Below are positions 1 to 7,310 of a stretch of 21,633 nt of DNA, piece after piece. This stretch comes from JBQTJN01 sp052387095. Its GTDB lineage: Bacteria > Pseudomonadota > Alphaproteobacteria > Micavibrionales > Micavibrionaceae. The stretch is taken from positions 1 through 21,633 of the forward strand of contig JBQTJN010000042.1 of assembly GCA_052387095.1 (NCBI GenBank), given 5' to 3'. Position 1 is the stretch's first letter; each line of letters begins with the position of its first letter. A program made the position numbers and the translations under genes. The notes beneath the pieces were generated by a model. That model was given only the letters and a program-made list of their open reading frames with translations, was not told where the DNA came from and made no database searches.

Positions 1-251
1 GACGGTATTTTGCTGGAAAAACAAAATGATAAAGAAGTACCGTAACATTATGCCGCTTATGGATGTATCCGCTCATCCATGAAGTTTACGCCCCAAGGGG
101 CGAGGAATAAACCCGAGAGAGATTCAATAGCTTATAAGTTTGTAGTTTTCCAATTTTCGAAATTGAAATTATTTGAATTTATTTTTTCTGAATTGATTTT
201 TGTTTTCAATGAATTTTTTTGGCGCGATCTTAGGAAATCGTTGTTAAAAAA

Positions 252-279
252 CCTAGCCAGAACCTAGCGGAGGCCTAGC
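252..279. repeat. Three CCTAGC direct repeats with 11-bp period
   Basis: CCTAGC occurs at 252-257, 263-268 and 274-279, so the copies fall about one helical turn apart. Such phased short repeats are typical of protein-binding arrays, such as excisionase or initiator sites. The nearby excisionase-like gene makes a recombination or regulatory site conceivable, but this is inference. Confidence 0.45.
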
Positions 280-494
280 CCATCAGTTAGATTTTTGAAT
301 TTCCAACTCTCTGATATTATTTTCTTATTTATTCCTATCTTCTCTATCTTCTATTTATAAAAAAATAAATATAATAAAAAAGGAGAATAATATAGGGATT
401 TTAGAGGCTAACAAGGGTAGAACCTCGTTAGGTATTTGAAAATAAGCCATCTTTTTTCAGATAGGGAATTTTCCAATATCAGGCTTTCATTAGA

Positions 495-510
495 TTTGAA
501 AATTTTCAAA
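495..510. repeat. 16-bp perfect palindrome
   Basis: TTTGAAAATTTTCAAA reads the same on both strands. It lies in AT-rich non-coding DNA about 170 bp beyond the 3' end of the excisionase-like gene. It could be a dimer-binding operator. In such AT-rich DNA, chance is also possible. Confidence 0.4.
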
Positions 511-642
511 AACTTGTGCAGAAAGTATTTTCTACTCGCCGAAAAATATTCCTTGTACTAATGCTTACCCCAAAATATTTTACAAACTTTACGAACCACC
601 GATCTTGAAAAGCTTATTCTAAAAACTTTTTGGGCTGCGCAC

Positions 643-668
643 TGCGCGCGGTCAACACGGCGCGCGCA
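643..668 (-). terminator. GC-rich hairpin after the excisionase-like gene
   Basis: TGCGCGCG (643-650) pairs perfectly with CGCGCGCA (661-668) around a 10-base loop. It begins 13 bases beyond the stop codon of the minus-strand gene ending at 682. Read on the minus strand, a T-rich stretch follows about 15 bases later rather than directly. It is therefore an imperfect intrinsic terminator at best. Confidence 0.4.
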
Positions 669-681
669 CGGCAGAACAAGG

Positions 682-876
682 TTAGGCCTTGTATTCACCC
701 TTTACAGGGTAAGAGTCCAGGCTAGATAAAAAACGCTGAAGATCTTCAGTTAAGATAAATGTTCTCTTATCGACCTTCTTTGCTCGTAACTGTCCTGAGT
801 TGATCAGCTGGTACAGCTTGGTTCTGCCAACACCGATCGCTCTGCAACTCTCTTCGATTGAAAGAGACAATTGCAT
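682..876 (-). CDS. Excisionase-family helix-turn-helix protein
   Basis: A 64-residue protein with a single MerR/excisionase-type winged HTH (HTH_17-like). The pattern is LSIEESCRAIGVGRTKLYQL, then LINSGQLRAKKVDKRTFI, then a helix EDLQRFLSSL. Proteins of this type bind DNA as small recombination-directionality factors or as regulators. The ATG at 876 is preferred because AAAGGA lies 6 bases upstream of it; the longer in-frame start at 939 would add 21 residues with no domain match. No integrase gene is visible in the window, so if this is a true excisionase its partner would be to the left or lost. The AT-rich surroundings and phased repeats fit a mobile or genomic-island remnant. The fold is fairly clear, the biological role is not. 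Confidence 0.75.
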   Translation of the reverse strand: MQLSLSIEESCRAIGVGRTKLYQLINSGQLRAKKVDKRTFILTEDLQRFLSSLDSYPVKGEYKA

Positions 877-980
877 CTGGTTTCCTTTCATGATTATCGA
901 TGAACACACCATGCGTTCACCGAATCCACCATAGAGCAAAAAATTTTATAATTCATCAAGTGATTGGATTTTCGACTGGC

Positions 981-1025
981 TCGAAAATTTCTAAATTATA
1001 TTTTCAATTCTATCGAAAATTTCTA
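981..1025. repeat. 13-bp direct repeat upstream of the excisionase-like gene
   Basis: TCGAAAATTTCTA occurs at 981-993 and again at 1013-1025, 32 bp apart, which is about three helical turns. It lies 105-150 bp upstream of the start of the minus-strand HTH gene. This is a plausible place for an operator, perhaps autoregulatory. Confidence 0.5.
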
Positions 1026-1222
1026 GAAGCAATGTATCCAATCTCCGATGATTCAATTTCAAACCATCATAAAAACGCTGAGGATCATTCCTGATACGTT
1101 TTGAAAGTTGATACCCACCGTTTCAGCCTTATAAATTTCACAGAGTCGACGGAGCGTTTAAAACGAAAATTCTCTTAAGTGCCCCATGGTACTTTTCTTC
1201 GATGGCCTCACCGAGAATCGAG

Positions 1223-1280
1223 ATATAATTAATGAACGATAGCCTTAATTATATTCACTGGGGTAACTTTGGGGGTAACT
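1223..1280. repeat. Inverted repeat plus GGGGTAACT direct repeat
   Basis: ATATAATTAA (1223-1232) is perfectly inverted as TTAATTATAT (1245-1254). It is followed by GGGGTAACT at 1260-1268 and 1272-1280, spaced 12 bp. This cluster at the inner edge of the AT-rich segment could be an attachment or regulatory site. No tRNA 3' end was recognised at it. Confidence 0.35.
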
Positions 1281-1416
1281 GGATAGTTCGAATTGGACTT
1301 TATTAAGCCAAATCAAGGCGCTATTTAAGAATATCTACCCCCTTCACTGCAAATTTTTCTTGTTTCGAATTCTCTTTATTTTAAAGAGAAGCAGCGGGTC
1401 GCAGCTCATACTTCCT

Positions 1417-1449
1417 AAAAAAAGGAATGGCTCTCGTCATTCCTTTTTT
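1417..1449. terminator. Bidirectional intrinsic terminator
   Basis: An A-run (1417-1423) leads into GGAATG (1424-1429), an 8-base loop, CATTCC (1438-1443) and six Ts (1444-1449). The hairpin carries T-runs in both directions. It lies 26 bases past the stop codon of the minus-strand EF-hand gene and probably ends that transcript. It also insulates it from the AT-rich region. Confidence 0.8.
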
Positions 1450-1474
1450 CGAAGTTCGTTAAAACATATACCGT

Positions 1475-1924
1475 TTAGTCGTTGCCGAGACTGGCACCGA
1501 TGCGGTTGTCGGATTTCGCATGAGTTCCGCCGCCCATACCGAAAACCGGACCGAGATCGCGTATGCCGGCGTTGGTCGAATTGCGTGTGCGGGCACGGGT
1601 GTTCGAGGAGAGCTTGATCTCGTTCTCATCGATGAAGCCGTTATTGTTGGTGTCCAGCTTCGCATCGACGTTGGAGCTCACGCGTGTGCGCGAGTAAGTG
1701 CTGCTGCCCATGTCATCCTGAATGCGGACCGACCCGTTAGTGTTGGTGTTTGTACCTGCGCCTGCACCGACGGAAAGGCCGGTGTCTGCGTTAACGCCGA
1801 GACCGGTTGAGGACGAAGCGGATGTACCGAGGCGGGTTTCTGCCATTGCAGGGGCCATAGCCAGCGCCGTTACAAGGGCGGCGGCGCAGAGGCCAGAATA
1901 AAGTATGCGTGTAGATATCGTCAT
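1475..1924 (-). CDS. Secreted EF-hand calcium-binding protein
   Basis: A 149-residue protein. Residues 1-28 form a classical signal peptide with a cleavage site AMA|E, so export to the periplasm or beyond is expected. One canonical EF-hand loop is visible at 91-102 (DTNNNGFIDENE): Asp/Asn at positions 1, 3 and 5, Gly at 6, Ile at 8 and Glu at 12. This is consistent with Ca2+ binding. The rest is low-complexity Ser/Thr/Asn/Gly sequence, partly repetitive, with no enzyme domain. A strong AGGAGGT lies 6 bases before the ATG. A hairpin terminator follows at 1417-1449, so it is probably a single-gene transcript. Its function is unknown. The single EF-hand and disordered flanks suggest a small calcium-sensing or surface-associated protein. 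Confidence 0.8.
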   Translation of the reverse strand: MTISTRILYSGLCAAALVTALAMAPAMAETRLGTSASSSTGLGVNADTGLSVGAGAGTNTNTNGSVRIQDDMGSSTYSRTRVSSNVDAKLDTNNNGFIDENEIKLSSNTRARTRNSTNAGIRDLGPVFGMGGGTHAKSDNRIGASLGND

Positions 1925-2058
1925 GAATTACCTCCTGGTAGAATTCGTTGGGTTTGCGTCATACTAATTTAAAAACCCGCGGCGAAAAATCAACCTATTT
2001 TCAGTTGAAAGCTGATTATATTTTTTTTAAAAACCGGAACCTTTGCTAAAGTGTAATT

Positions 2059-2949
2059 ATGATTATTCTCCCCGCATGGGCATTTTTCGGGCTTGGCTCC
2101 GCTTTTCTCTCGGCTATTATGTTCCTGATACAGGACCGGATGAAGGTAAACGGCTATGCGCTGGCCTTCTGGAACGCGGTCTGCAAGGTGGTTTTACTTC
2201 TGCCTTTTGCCATTGAGAACGGCTTCCCGGACGACCCGTTTTTTTACCTCTACCTGGGCATCGGCGCGGTGATGTATGCGATCAGCGATATTATATTTTT
2301 CAGCAGCATCGGCAAGGAGGGCGCCGGGGCTATTTCGCGCATCCTGCCCGCTTCGGTAATTGTCAGTTTCATCCTGTGGTTTTTTATCAAGCCATCTTTG
2401 CTGGATACGTATTTGAGCGCGCCGGTGAACAGCTTGTTTATTTTTCTCACGTTGTGTCTGACGGCGTTTTTCGCGATGCGCCTGAAGAAATGCACGGTTT
2501 CGATGAGGGCGTTACGCGCGGTGTGGTTCGTGGTATTTGCCGCCAGCGTCGGTCCCCTTATCGCTAAAAGCGTAACTGCACACGCACCAATTGAACAGGG
2601 GCCTTTTGCCTACGGCGTCTGCGAGGCGCTGATGATGCTGAGCCTATGGTTGGTGTATTTCGCTGTCCGCCGGCCGGTGGCAGTCGCCGTATTTTTCTCG
2701 AAAGAATCCTTGCGCGCCGGACTCATGGTCGGATGCGTCAGCGCGCTCATCCTCACGCTGCACGTCAGCGCCTATTATTCCGCCGACAACCCGGCCTTCG
2801 TGCCGGCCATCCGTTTCCTCGATGCCGTCATTATCCTGGGCTTTTACAACCTCATCGGGCGGAAGAGTGAGGGCGACGTCAGATCCGGCCTCGGCATTGT
2901 CGCCTGCGCGACCGTGCTGATTATCCTGAAATCGACGGTTATAAACTAA
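2059..2949 (+). CDS. EamA/DMT-type membrane transporter-like protein
   Basis: A 296-residue, very hydrophobic protein with about nine or ten predicted membrane segments, beginning at residues 5-24 and ending at the C terminus. The length and the two-half layout (a break with KKCTVSMRALRAV near the middle) fit the drug/metabolite transporter superfamily. These are inner-membrane exporters or permeases of amino acids, sugars or metabolites. The substrate cannot be read from the sequence. No clear Shine-Dalgarno precedes the ATG at 2059, so the start is likely but not certain. The stop codon overlaps the stop codon of the convergent mrcA by two bases (gene ends overlap at 2946-2949). No terminator is visible between the two genes. 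Confidence 0.7.
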   Translation: MIILPAWAFFGLGSAFLSAIMFLIQDRMKVNGYALAFWNAVCKVVLLLPFAIENGFPDDPFFYLYLGIGAVMYAISDIIFFSSIGKEGAGAISRILPASVIVSFILWFFIKPSLLDTYLSAPVNSLFIFLTLCLTAFFAMRLKKCTVSMRALRAVWFVVFAASVGPLIAKSVTAHAPIEQGPFAYGVCEALMMLSLWLVYFAVRRPVAVAVFFSKESLRAGLMVGCVSALILTLHVSAYYSADNPAFVPAIRFLDAVIILGFYNLIGRKSEGDVRSGLGIVACATVLIILKSTVIN

Positions 2950-5552
2950 TAAAGCCCGCCCGTTCCCGTAGTCGCGCCGTTCTCCGACGGCGGGGTGTCG
3001 TAGCTATTATCGATATAATTATCATCCGTATGCATTTCAGGCACAGTGATTTGCGGTGATGGCACCGGTGGCGGGCCGAAGACATTATCATTGGGCATTT
3101 TCTGCAAAGGAGACGGTGCCGGCGGACCGGCCGTTTCATCGCCGGCGGAAAATGTGCGGCCCGCACCGCTATCCTGTATCGACCTCGGATCCACCAAACC
3201 GGTATCAATAATGTAATCATCCATGTTCGGCTCGGTGCCGTTGACGAAGGCCTCCCAGATCACATCCGGCCCGGCGTAATCGACCTCACGGCCGGTATTG
3301 TGATTGACCTGGATCATGCGCACGCCGGGCGGCACGCGGAACGGCATCGGCGGGACATCCTTCAGCGCAACTTCCATGAAGTTCTTGAACACGGGGAGCG
3401 CTACGGAAGAGCCGGTTTCACGTTTGCCGAGCGAGCGCGGCTGGTCAAAGCCCATGAAGACGCCGACAACAAGGTCGGGCGAGAAGCCGATAAACCATGT
3501 GTCGTTGGATTTGTTCGTTGTTCCGGTTTTCCCCGCCAGCGGGCGTCCCAGGGTTTTCAATTTTGTCGCCGTTCCGCGCTGCACGACGCCTTCGAGAATA
3601 GAAACCATTTGATAGGTGGTGCGCGGATCGGCGACCTGCTCACGCGTATCCTGGACATCGGGCACACCCTGGTTTTCCCAACGCACCAGCGAGCCGCAAT
3701 TCGGGCAGGCGCGATTATCGTGGCGGAAAATCGTGCCGCCGCGGCGGTCCTGGATGCGGTCAATGAAAGTCGGCGTGATCTTGCGGCCGCCGTTGACCAA
3801 CATTGCATAGGCCGTGGTCATACGCAGGACCGTGGTTTCACCGGCACCCAGTGCATAGGATAAATGCGGCTGCATGTTATCCATGATGCCGAAACGCTTC
3901 GCGGTTTCGACGACTTTTCCCATACCGATCGTATCGGCGAGGCGTACCGTCATCAGGTTGCGGGATTTTTCCACGCCGGCCCGTAAGGGGGTCGGCCCTA
4001 GGAAATCGTCGGAATAATTTTGCGGGCTCCAGAAATGGCCGGGGCGGTCCTCGATAACGAAGGGCGCATCCTGGATTAATGTCGAGGGCGTGAAACCGTT
4101 ATCGAGCGCGGTGAGATATACGAACGGTTTGAAGGATGAACCCGGCTGGCGCAGCGCCTGCGTGGCGCGGTTGAATTCGCTGATGTCGTATTTCCAGCCG
4201 CCCTGCATGGCGAGGACGCGGCCGGTGTGCGGATCGATGGCGATGACGGAGCCTTGAATCTGCGGGATCTGGCGCAGCGCGTAATTTTTATCTTTCACCG
4301 GCGCGACGATGATGACATCGCCAGCTTTTACGACATCGCTTATGGACACGATTTCAGGCCCCTGCGCGTAGCCTTCATCCATATATTTGCGTGCCCATTT
4401 TGCATCTTCGAGCTTCAGCGTGCCGTCGGCGCCGTCTTCGAAACCGAGCTTTGCAACGGCCGCGTCCACTGTCAGCACGACAGCGAGGCGCCAATTATCC
4501 AGCATCGCATCAGGATGTTCCAGCACCGCCAGTTTTTCCTGCCAGCCCTCGCCTGCGCCGATATTTTTCAGTGCGCCGCGATAGCCATGGCGCTGGTCGT
4601 ATTCCATCAGGCCTTTCTGCAGGGAAGCAATCGCCGTTTCCTGCAGCGCGGGATCGAGACTGGTGCGTACGGCGAGGCCTTCCTGATACAGGCTGTCCTT
4701 GCCGTAGCGATCGGCCAGTTCCCGGCGTACTTCTTCGGCGAAATAGGGCGCAGCGGCGATGCGCGATTTGTCGCGCTGCACGGTTTCCAGCGGCGTGTTC
4801 CGCGCGCTTTCCGCTTCTTCTTCGGTGATATAACCGTCATCTTCCATGCGGCCGATGACCCAGTTGCGGCGCTCGACCGCGGCATCGTGTTTGCGAACAG
4901 GATGGTAATTGTTCGGTGCTTTGGGCAATGCGGCGAGATAAGCGACTTCAGCAATGCTGAGCTCATCGAGGCCCTTGTCGAAATATTGTAGCGACGCCGC
5001 GGCGACGCCGTAGGAACGCGCGCCGAGAAAAATCTCGTTGAGATAAAGTTCCAGCAACTTGTCCTTGCTCATGGCGCGCTCCATCCGGTAGGCGAGAATG
5101 GCTTCACGGATCTTGCGCTTGTAGGAGACTTCGTTCGTGAGCAGGAAGTTTTTCGCCACCTGCTGCGTGATGGTCGATGCCCCGACAAGACGGCGGCCGG
5201 AGCCGGCATTGCGGAAATTCGCCACTACGGCGCGCACGATGGCGGTCAGGTCGACGCCCTCATGCGTGTAGAAATTCTGGTCCTCGGCGGCGATAAAGGC
5301 ATGCTTGACGCGATCCGGGGTTTTTTCAACGGGCACGAAGACACGCTTTTCCTGCGCGAATTCGGCGAGCAGCTTCCCGTCCCCGGCATAGAGGCGCGTG
5401 ACGATGTGCGGCTGGTATTCCTTGAGCTGGCTGTAGTCGGGCAGGTCCTTGCTGAAATAGCTGATGCCGTACACGGCGGCGCCAATTACGACGATCAGGC
5501 CGAGAAAGCCGATGGAAAACAGGCCGAGAAATGCATACCAGAGGTATTTCAT
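2946..5552 (-). CDS. mrcA: Penicillin-binding protein 1A, bifunctional
   Basis: An 868-residue class A PBP. It polymerises lipid II into glycan strands and crosslinks the peptides on the periplasmic side of the inner membrane. An N-terminal membrane anchor spans about 5-33. The GT51 glycosyltransferase domain has EDQNFYTHEGVD with catalytic Glu90, then GASTITQQVAKNF (124-136) and a second GT motif around 156-176. The transpeptidase domain has SSFK with Ser472 and Lys475, SRN at 530-532 and KTG at 675-677. All three are intact. A CPNC pair (616, 619) lies before the KTG box. From memory, this is common in alphaproteobacterial PBP1A. The C-terminal ~80 residues are Pro/Asp-rich and probably disordered. 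The ATG overlaps the mlaF stop by four bases, so translation is probably coupled. Confidence 0.95.
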   Translation of the reverse strand: MKYLWYAFLGLFSIGFLGLIVVIGAAVYGISYFSKDLPDYSQLKEYQPHIVTRLYAGDGKLLAEFAQEKRVFVPVEKTPDRVKHAFIAAEDQNFYTHEGVDLTAIVRAVVANFRNAGSGRRLVGASTITQQVAKNFLLTNEVSYKRKIREAILAYRMERAMSKDKLLELYLNEIFLGARSYGVAAASLQYFDKGLDELSIAEVAYLAALPKAPNNYHPVRKHDAAVERRNWVIGRMEDDGYITEEEAESARNTPLETVQRDKSRIAAAPYFAEEVRRELADRYGKDSLYQEGLAVRTSLDPALQETAIASLQKGLMEYDQRHGYRGALKNIGAGEGWQEKLAVLEHPDAMLDNWRLAVVLTVDAAVAKLGFEDGADGTLKLEDAKWARKYMDEGYAQGPEIVSISDVVKAGDVIIVAPVKDKNYALRQIPQIQGSVIAIDPHTGRVLAMQGGWKYDISEFNRATQALRQPGSSFKPFVYLTALDNGFTPSTLIQDAPFVIEDRPGHFWSPQNYSDDFLGPTPLRAGVEKSRNLMTVRLADTIGMGKVVETAKRFGIMDNMQPHLSYALGAGETTVLRMTTAYAMLVNGGRKITPTFIDRIQDRRGGTIFRHDNRACPNCGSLVRWENQGVPDVQDTREQVADPRTTYQMVSILEGVVQRGTATKLKTLGRPLAGKTGTTNKSNDTWFIGFSPDLVVGVFMGFDQPRSLGKRETGSSVALPVFKNFMEVALKDVPPMPFRVPPGVRMIQVNHNTGREVDYAGPDVIWEAFVNGTEPNMDDYIIDTGLVDPRSIQDSGAGRTFSAGDETAGPPAPSPLQKMPNDNVFGPPPVPSPQITVPEMHTDDNYIDNSYDTPPSENGATTGTGGLY

Positions 5553-6340
5553 TTATTCATGTATTTGCGGTGCGGGGGACGAAGGCCGTTCTTGGTGATC
5601 GGTCCCTGCGCACGGCCATTGATAAACTGATCGACATATTCATTGCCGGAATGATCCAGATCTTTTACATTGCCGCGCCAGATGATTTTCCCTTCGTGGA
5701 TCATGGCGACCTCGTCGGCGATTTTACGCACGGACGACATGTCGTGGGTGATGGACAGCGCTGTAGCGCCAAGGCCCTTGACCGATTCCACGATCAGCCC
5801 GTTAATGACATCTGCCATGATAGGATCGAGGCCCGTCGTTGGTTCGTCGAAGAAAATAACGGCCGGTTCGGCCGCTATGGCCCGGGCCAATCCGGCGCGT
5901 TTTTGCATGCCGCCGGAAAGCTCCGCCGGGTAGAGGTCGGCTACTTCCGGCATAAGGCCTACGGATTGTATCTTGCCCACGGCGATCTCGCGCGCCTCCA
6001 CGCGGTTCATACCGCGCGCATGGACCAGGCCGAAGGCCACGTTTTCCCAGACTTTCATGGAATCAAACAAGGCTCCGCCCTGAAAGAGCATACCGAAATG
6101 CTGCATCATTTCGCTGCGCTCGCTGGAATTGAAATGGGTTGTTTCCTTCCCGTTGACCTTGATGGAGCCGTTATCGGGCTTCAAAAGCCCGAGGATGCAT
6201 TTGATCATGACTGATTTGCCGGTGCCGGAGGCGCCGATAATCACCAGCGATTTTCCCGGCGTGATGTCGAGATCGATACCATCCAGAACTTTCTTGTCGC
6301 CGAAAGATTTTTTAACGCCCTGCAGGAGAATTGTCGTCAT
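5549..6340 (-). CDS. mlaF: Phospholipid-transport ABC ATPase (MlaF)
   Basis: A 263-residue ABC ATPase that energises the Mla-type inner-membrane transporter keeping outer-membrane lipid asymmetry. Visible motifs: Walker A GASGTGKS (36-43), Q-loop Gln87, signature LSGGMQKR (141-148), Walker B VIFFDEP (161-167) and H-loop His199. The protein is cytoplasmic and pairs with the MlaE permease encoded just upstream, whose stop codon overlaps this start by four bases. A basic C-terminal tail (about 243-263) extends past the usual ATPase end. It overlaps the mrcA start by four bases. No mlaD or other Mla component is present beside it, which departs from the E. coli mlaFEDCB arrangement. Confidence 0.93.
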   Translation of the reverse strand: MTTILLQGVKKSFGDKKVLDGIDLDITPGKSLVIIGASGTGKSVMIKCILGLLKPDNGSIKVNGKETTHFNSSERSEMMQHFGMLFQGGALFDSMKVWENVAFGLVHARGMNRVEAREIAVGKIQSVGLMPEVADLYPAELSGGMQKRAGLARAIAAEPAVIFFDEPTTGLDPIMADVINGLIVESVKGLGATALSITHDMSSVRKIADEVAMIHEGKIIWRGNVKDLDHSGNEYVDQFINGRAQGPITKNGLRPPHRKYMNK

Positions 6341-7149
6341 GAGAAGAAGATCTCCGTCAGCAGGTAGTTGAAGAGCAGGATAAGAATGGAAGCCGAGACA
6401 ACCGCGTTTGTGGTCGCCGCGCCGACGCCCTGCGCGCCCCGGTCGGAATTAAACCCGTGATAGCAGCCGAGCAATGTGACGATGAAGCCGAAAACCGCGG
6501 CCTTTTCAAGGCCGGAGATGACATCCATTGCCTTTAATATATCCCATGTCTGGGACAGGTAGCTGTTGGGCGAGAAGCCGAGATTATAAATGGCAACAAT
6601 ATAGCCGCCGAAAACGCCGATGATGTCGCCGATGAGCACCAATATAGGCAGCATTAGCGTGCCGGCCAGCAGGCGCGGTGCGATCAGATATTTAAAAGGA
6701 TGTACGGAGAGCGTAACCATCGCGTCGATCTGTTCGGTGACGCGCATTGTGCCGATTTCGGCCGCGATGGAGGCACCCACGCGCCCCGCCACCATCAGGC
6801 CCGCAAGCACGGGCGCGAGTTCACGCGTGATCGAGAGGACAACAACACCGGCAATCGCGCTCTCGGCGTTAAAACGGGCGAAGCCGGTATAGCTTTGCAG
6901 CGCCAGCACCATGCCCGTGAACAAGGCGGTCATGCCGACAACAGGCAGGGAGTAATAACCTATATTGATCAGCTGGCGCACAAGCTGCTTCGGAAAATAA
7001 GGCGGCGCAAAACAATGAAATATGCTGCGCCCGGCAAAAAGAGTGAGCTTGCCTATCTTGCGCAGGAAACTTGTGGCGAACGTGCCCGTGCTTTCGGCCG
7101 CATCCAGAGGCAGCTTAAGGAGCGATTTTTGCGGCAGGGAGGTTTCCAT
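6337..7149 (-). CDS. mlaE: Phospholipid-transport permease (MlaE)
   Basis: A 270-residue inner-membrane permease of the MlaE/YrbE family. The family core is present: TRELAPVLAGLMVAGRVGAS (108-127), followed by the conserved EIGTMRVTEQIDAM (131-144). Four to five hydrophobic segments follow through the C terminus. The protein forms the transmembrane channel of the MlaFE lipid transporter. It is the first gene of the mlaE-mlaF-mrcA unit. The N-terminal ~40 residues are extra to the conserved core. The Shine-Dalgarno is weak, so the exact start is moderately sure. Three GCACGAA copies (minus strand) lie in its leader. Confidence 0.92.
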   Translation of the reverse strand: METSLPQKSLLKLPLDAAESTGTFATSFLRKIGKLTLFAGRSIFHCFAPPYFPKQLVRQLINIGYYSLPVVGMTALFTGMVLALQSYTGFARFNAESAIAGVVVLSITRELAPVLAGLMVAGRVGASIAAEIGTMRVTEQIDAMVTLSVHPFKYLIAPRLLAGTLMLPILVLIGDIIGVFGGYIVAIYNLGFSPNSYLSQTWDILKAMDVISGLEKAAVFGFIVTLLGCYHGFNSDRGAQGVGAATTNAVVSASILILLFNYLLTEIFFS

Positions 7150-7159
7150 GATTGCGGCT

Positions 7160-7211
7160 TTCGTGCATATTCTTATTTGTTCGTGCCTCCAGTCCCTTTT
7201 GGTTCGTGCCT
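7160..7211 (-). promoter_or_regulatory. Three GCACGAA repeats in the mlaE leader
   Basis: On the plus strand TTCGTGC begins at 7160, 7180 and 7203. Two of the copies extend to GTTCGTGCCT (7179-7188 and 7202-7211). They are spaced 20 and 23 bp and lie directly upstream of mlaE. Regulator binding or simple local duplication are both possible. Confidence 0.3.
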
Positions 7212-7213
7212 TC

Positions 7214-7249
7214 GATCGCTGTGCGATCTCCGGTTACTCCCCTTCGGGG
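7214..7249. repeat. Two adjacent small hairpins
   Basis: GATCGC (7214-7219) pairs with GCGATC (7223-7228), and CCCC (7239-7242) with GGGG (7246-7249). They sit in the divergent region between mlaE and the M15 peptidase gene and could act as leader structure or a small palindromic repeat. Confidence 0.35.
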
Positions 7250-7310
7250 CCTTCGGTACTCCAATAGTATAAGCGGCGAGACTATCGGAAACCCCCCTAT
7301 ACGTCCAGAC

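Larger units (their letters stand above)
1..681. other. AT-rich gene-poor region, possible island edge
   Basis: No convincing complete gene is visible. Two reading frames open at the window edge stop soon (at 45 and at 82 on the plus strand). One of them could be the tail of a gene lying to the left, but there is too little to identify it. The stretch is far richer in A+T than the rest of the window. It contains a small hairpin (89-94 with 97-102), three CCTAGC copies at 11-bp spacing (252, 263, 274), a 16-bp perfect palindrome (495-510), and a GC-rich hairpin beside the excisionase-like gene (643-668). The open frame at 79-267 is Phe/Lys-rich, has no ribosome-binding site, and looks like chance. 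Confidence 0.6.
940..1416. other. AT-rich non-coding region with repeats
   Basis: I see no supported gene here; the short open frames have no ribosome-binding sites and no recognisable protein. The stretch holds a 13-bp direct repeat (981-993 and 1013-1025), a 10-bp inverted repeat (1223-1232 with 1245-1254), a 9-bp direct repeat (1260-1268 and 1272-1280), and an 8-bp hairpin (1370-1377 with 1383-1390). GC content rises sharply beyond about 1450, so an island boundary may lie here. Confidence 0.55.

Noticed and set aside
79..267. Open frame of 62 codons in the AT-rich left end
   Set aside because: Phe/Lys/Leu-rich translation of AT-rich DNA, no Shine-Dalgarno and no recognisable domain; it also spans a hairpin.
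1289..1300. GTTCGAATTGGA resembling a tRNA T-arm
   Set aside because: No complementary T-stem, no acceptor stem and no anticodon arm can be folded around it.
3300..3863. Long plus-strand open frame inside mrcA
   Set aside because: Lies antisense to the conserved transpeptidase domain of PBP1A. The open frame follows from the codon bias of the real gene.
4227..4991. 254-codon plus-strand open frame inside mrcA
   Set aside because: Antisense to a clear PBP1A coding region, His/Arg/Phe-rich without family match.
7152..7310. Upstream extension of the M15 peptidase frame
   Set aside because: The extra 53 residues do not match the VanX-type N terminus, cover leader repeats and hairpins, and have no ribosome-binding site.
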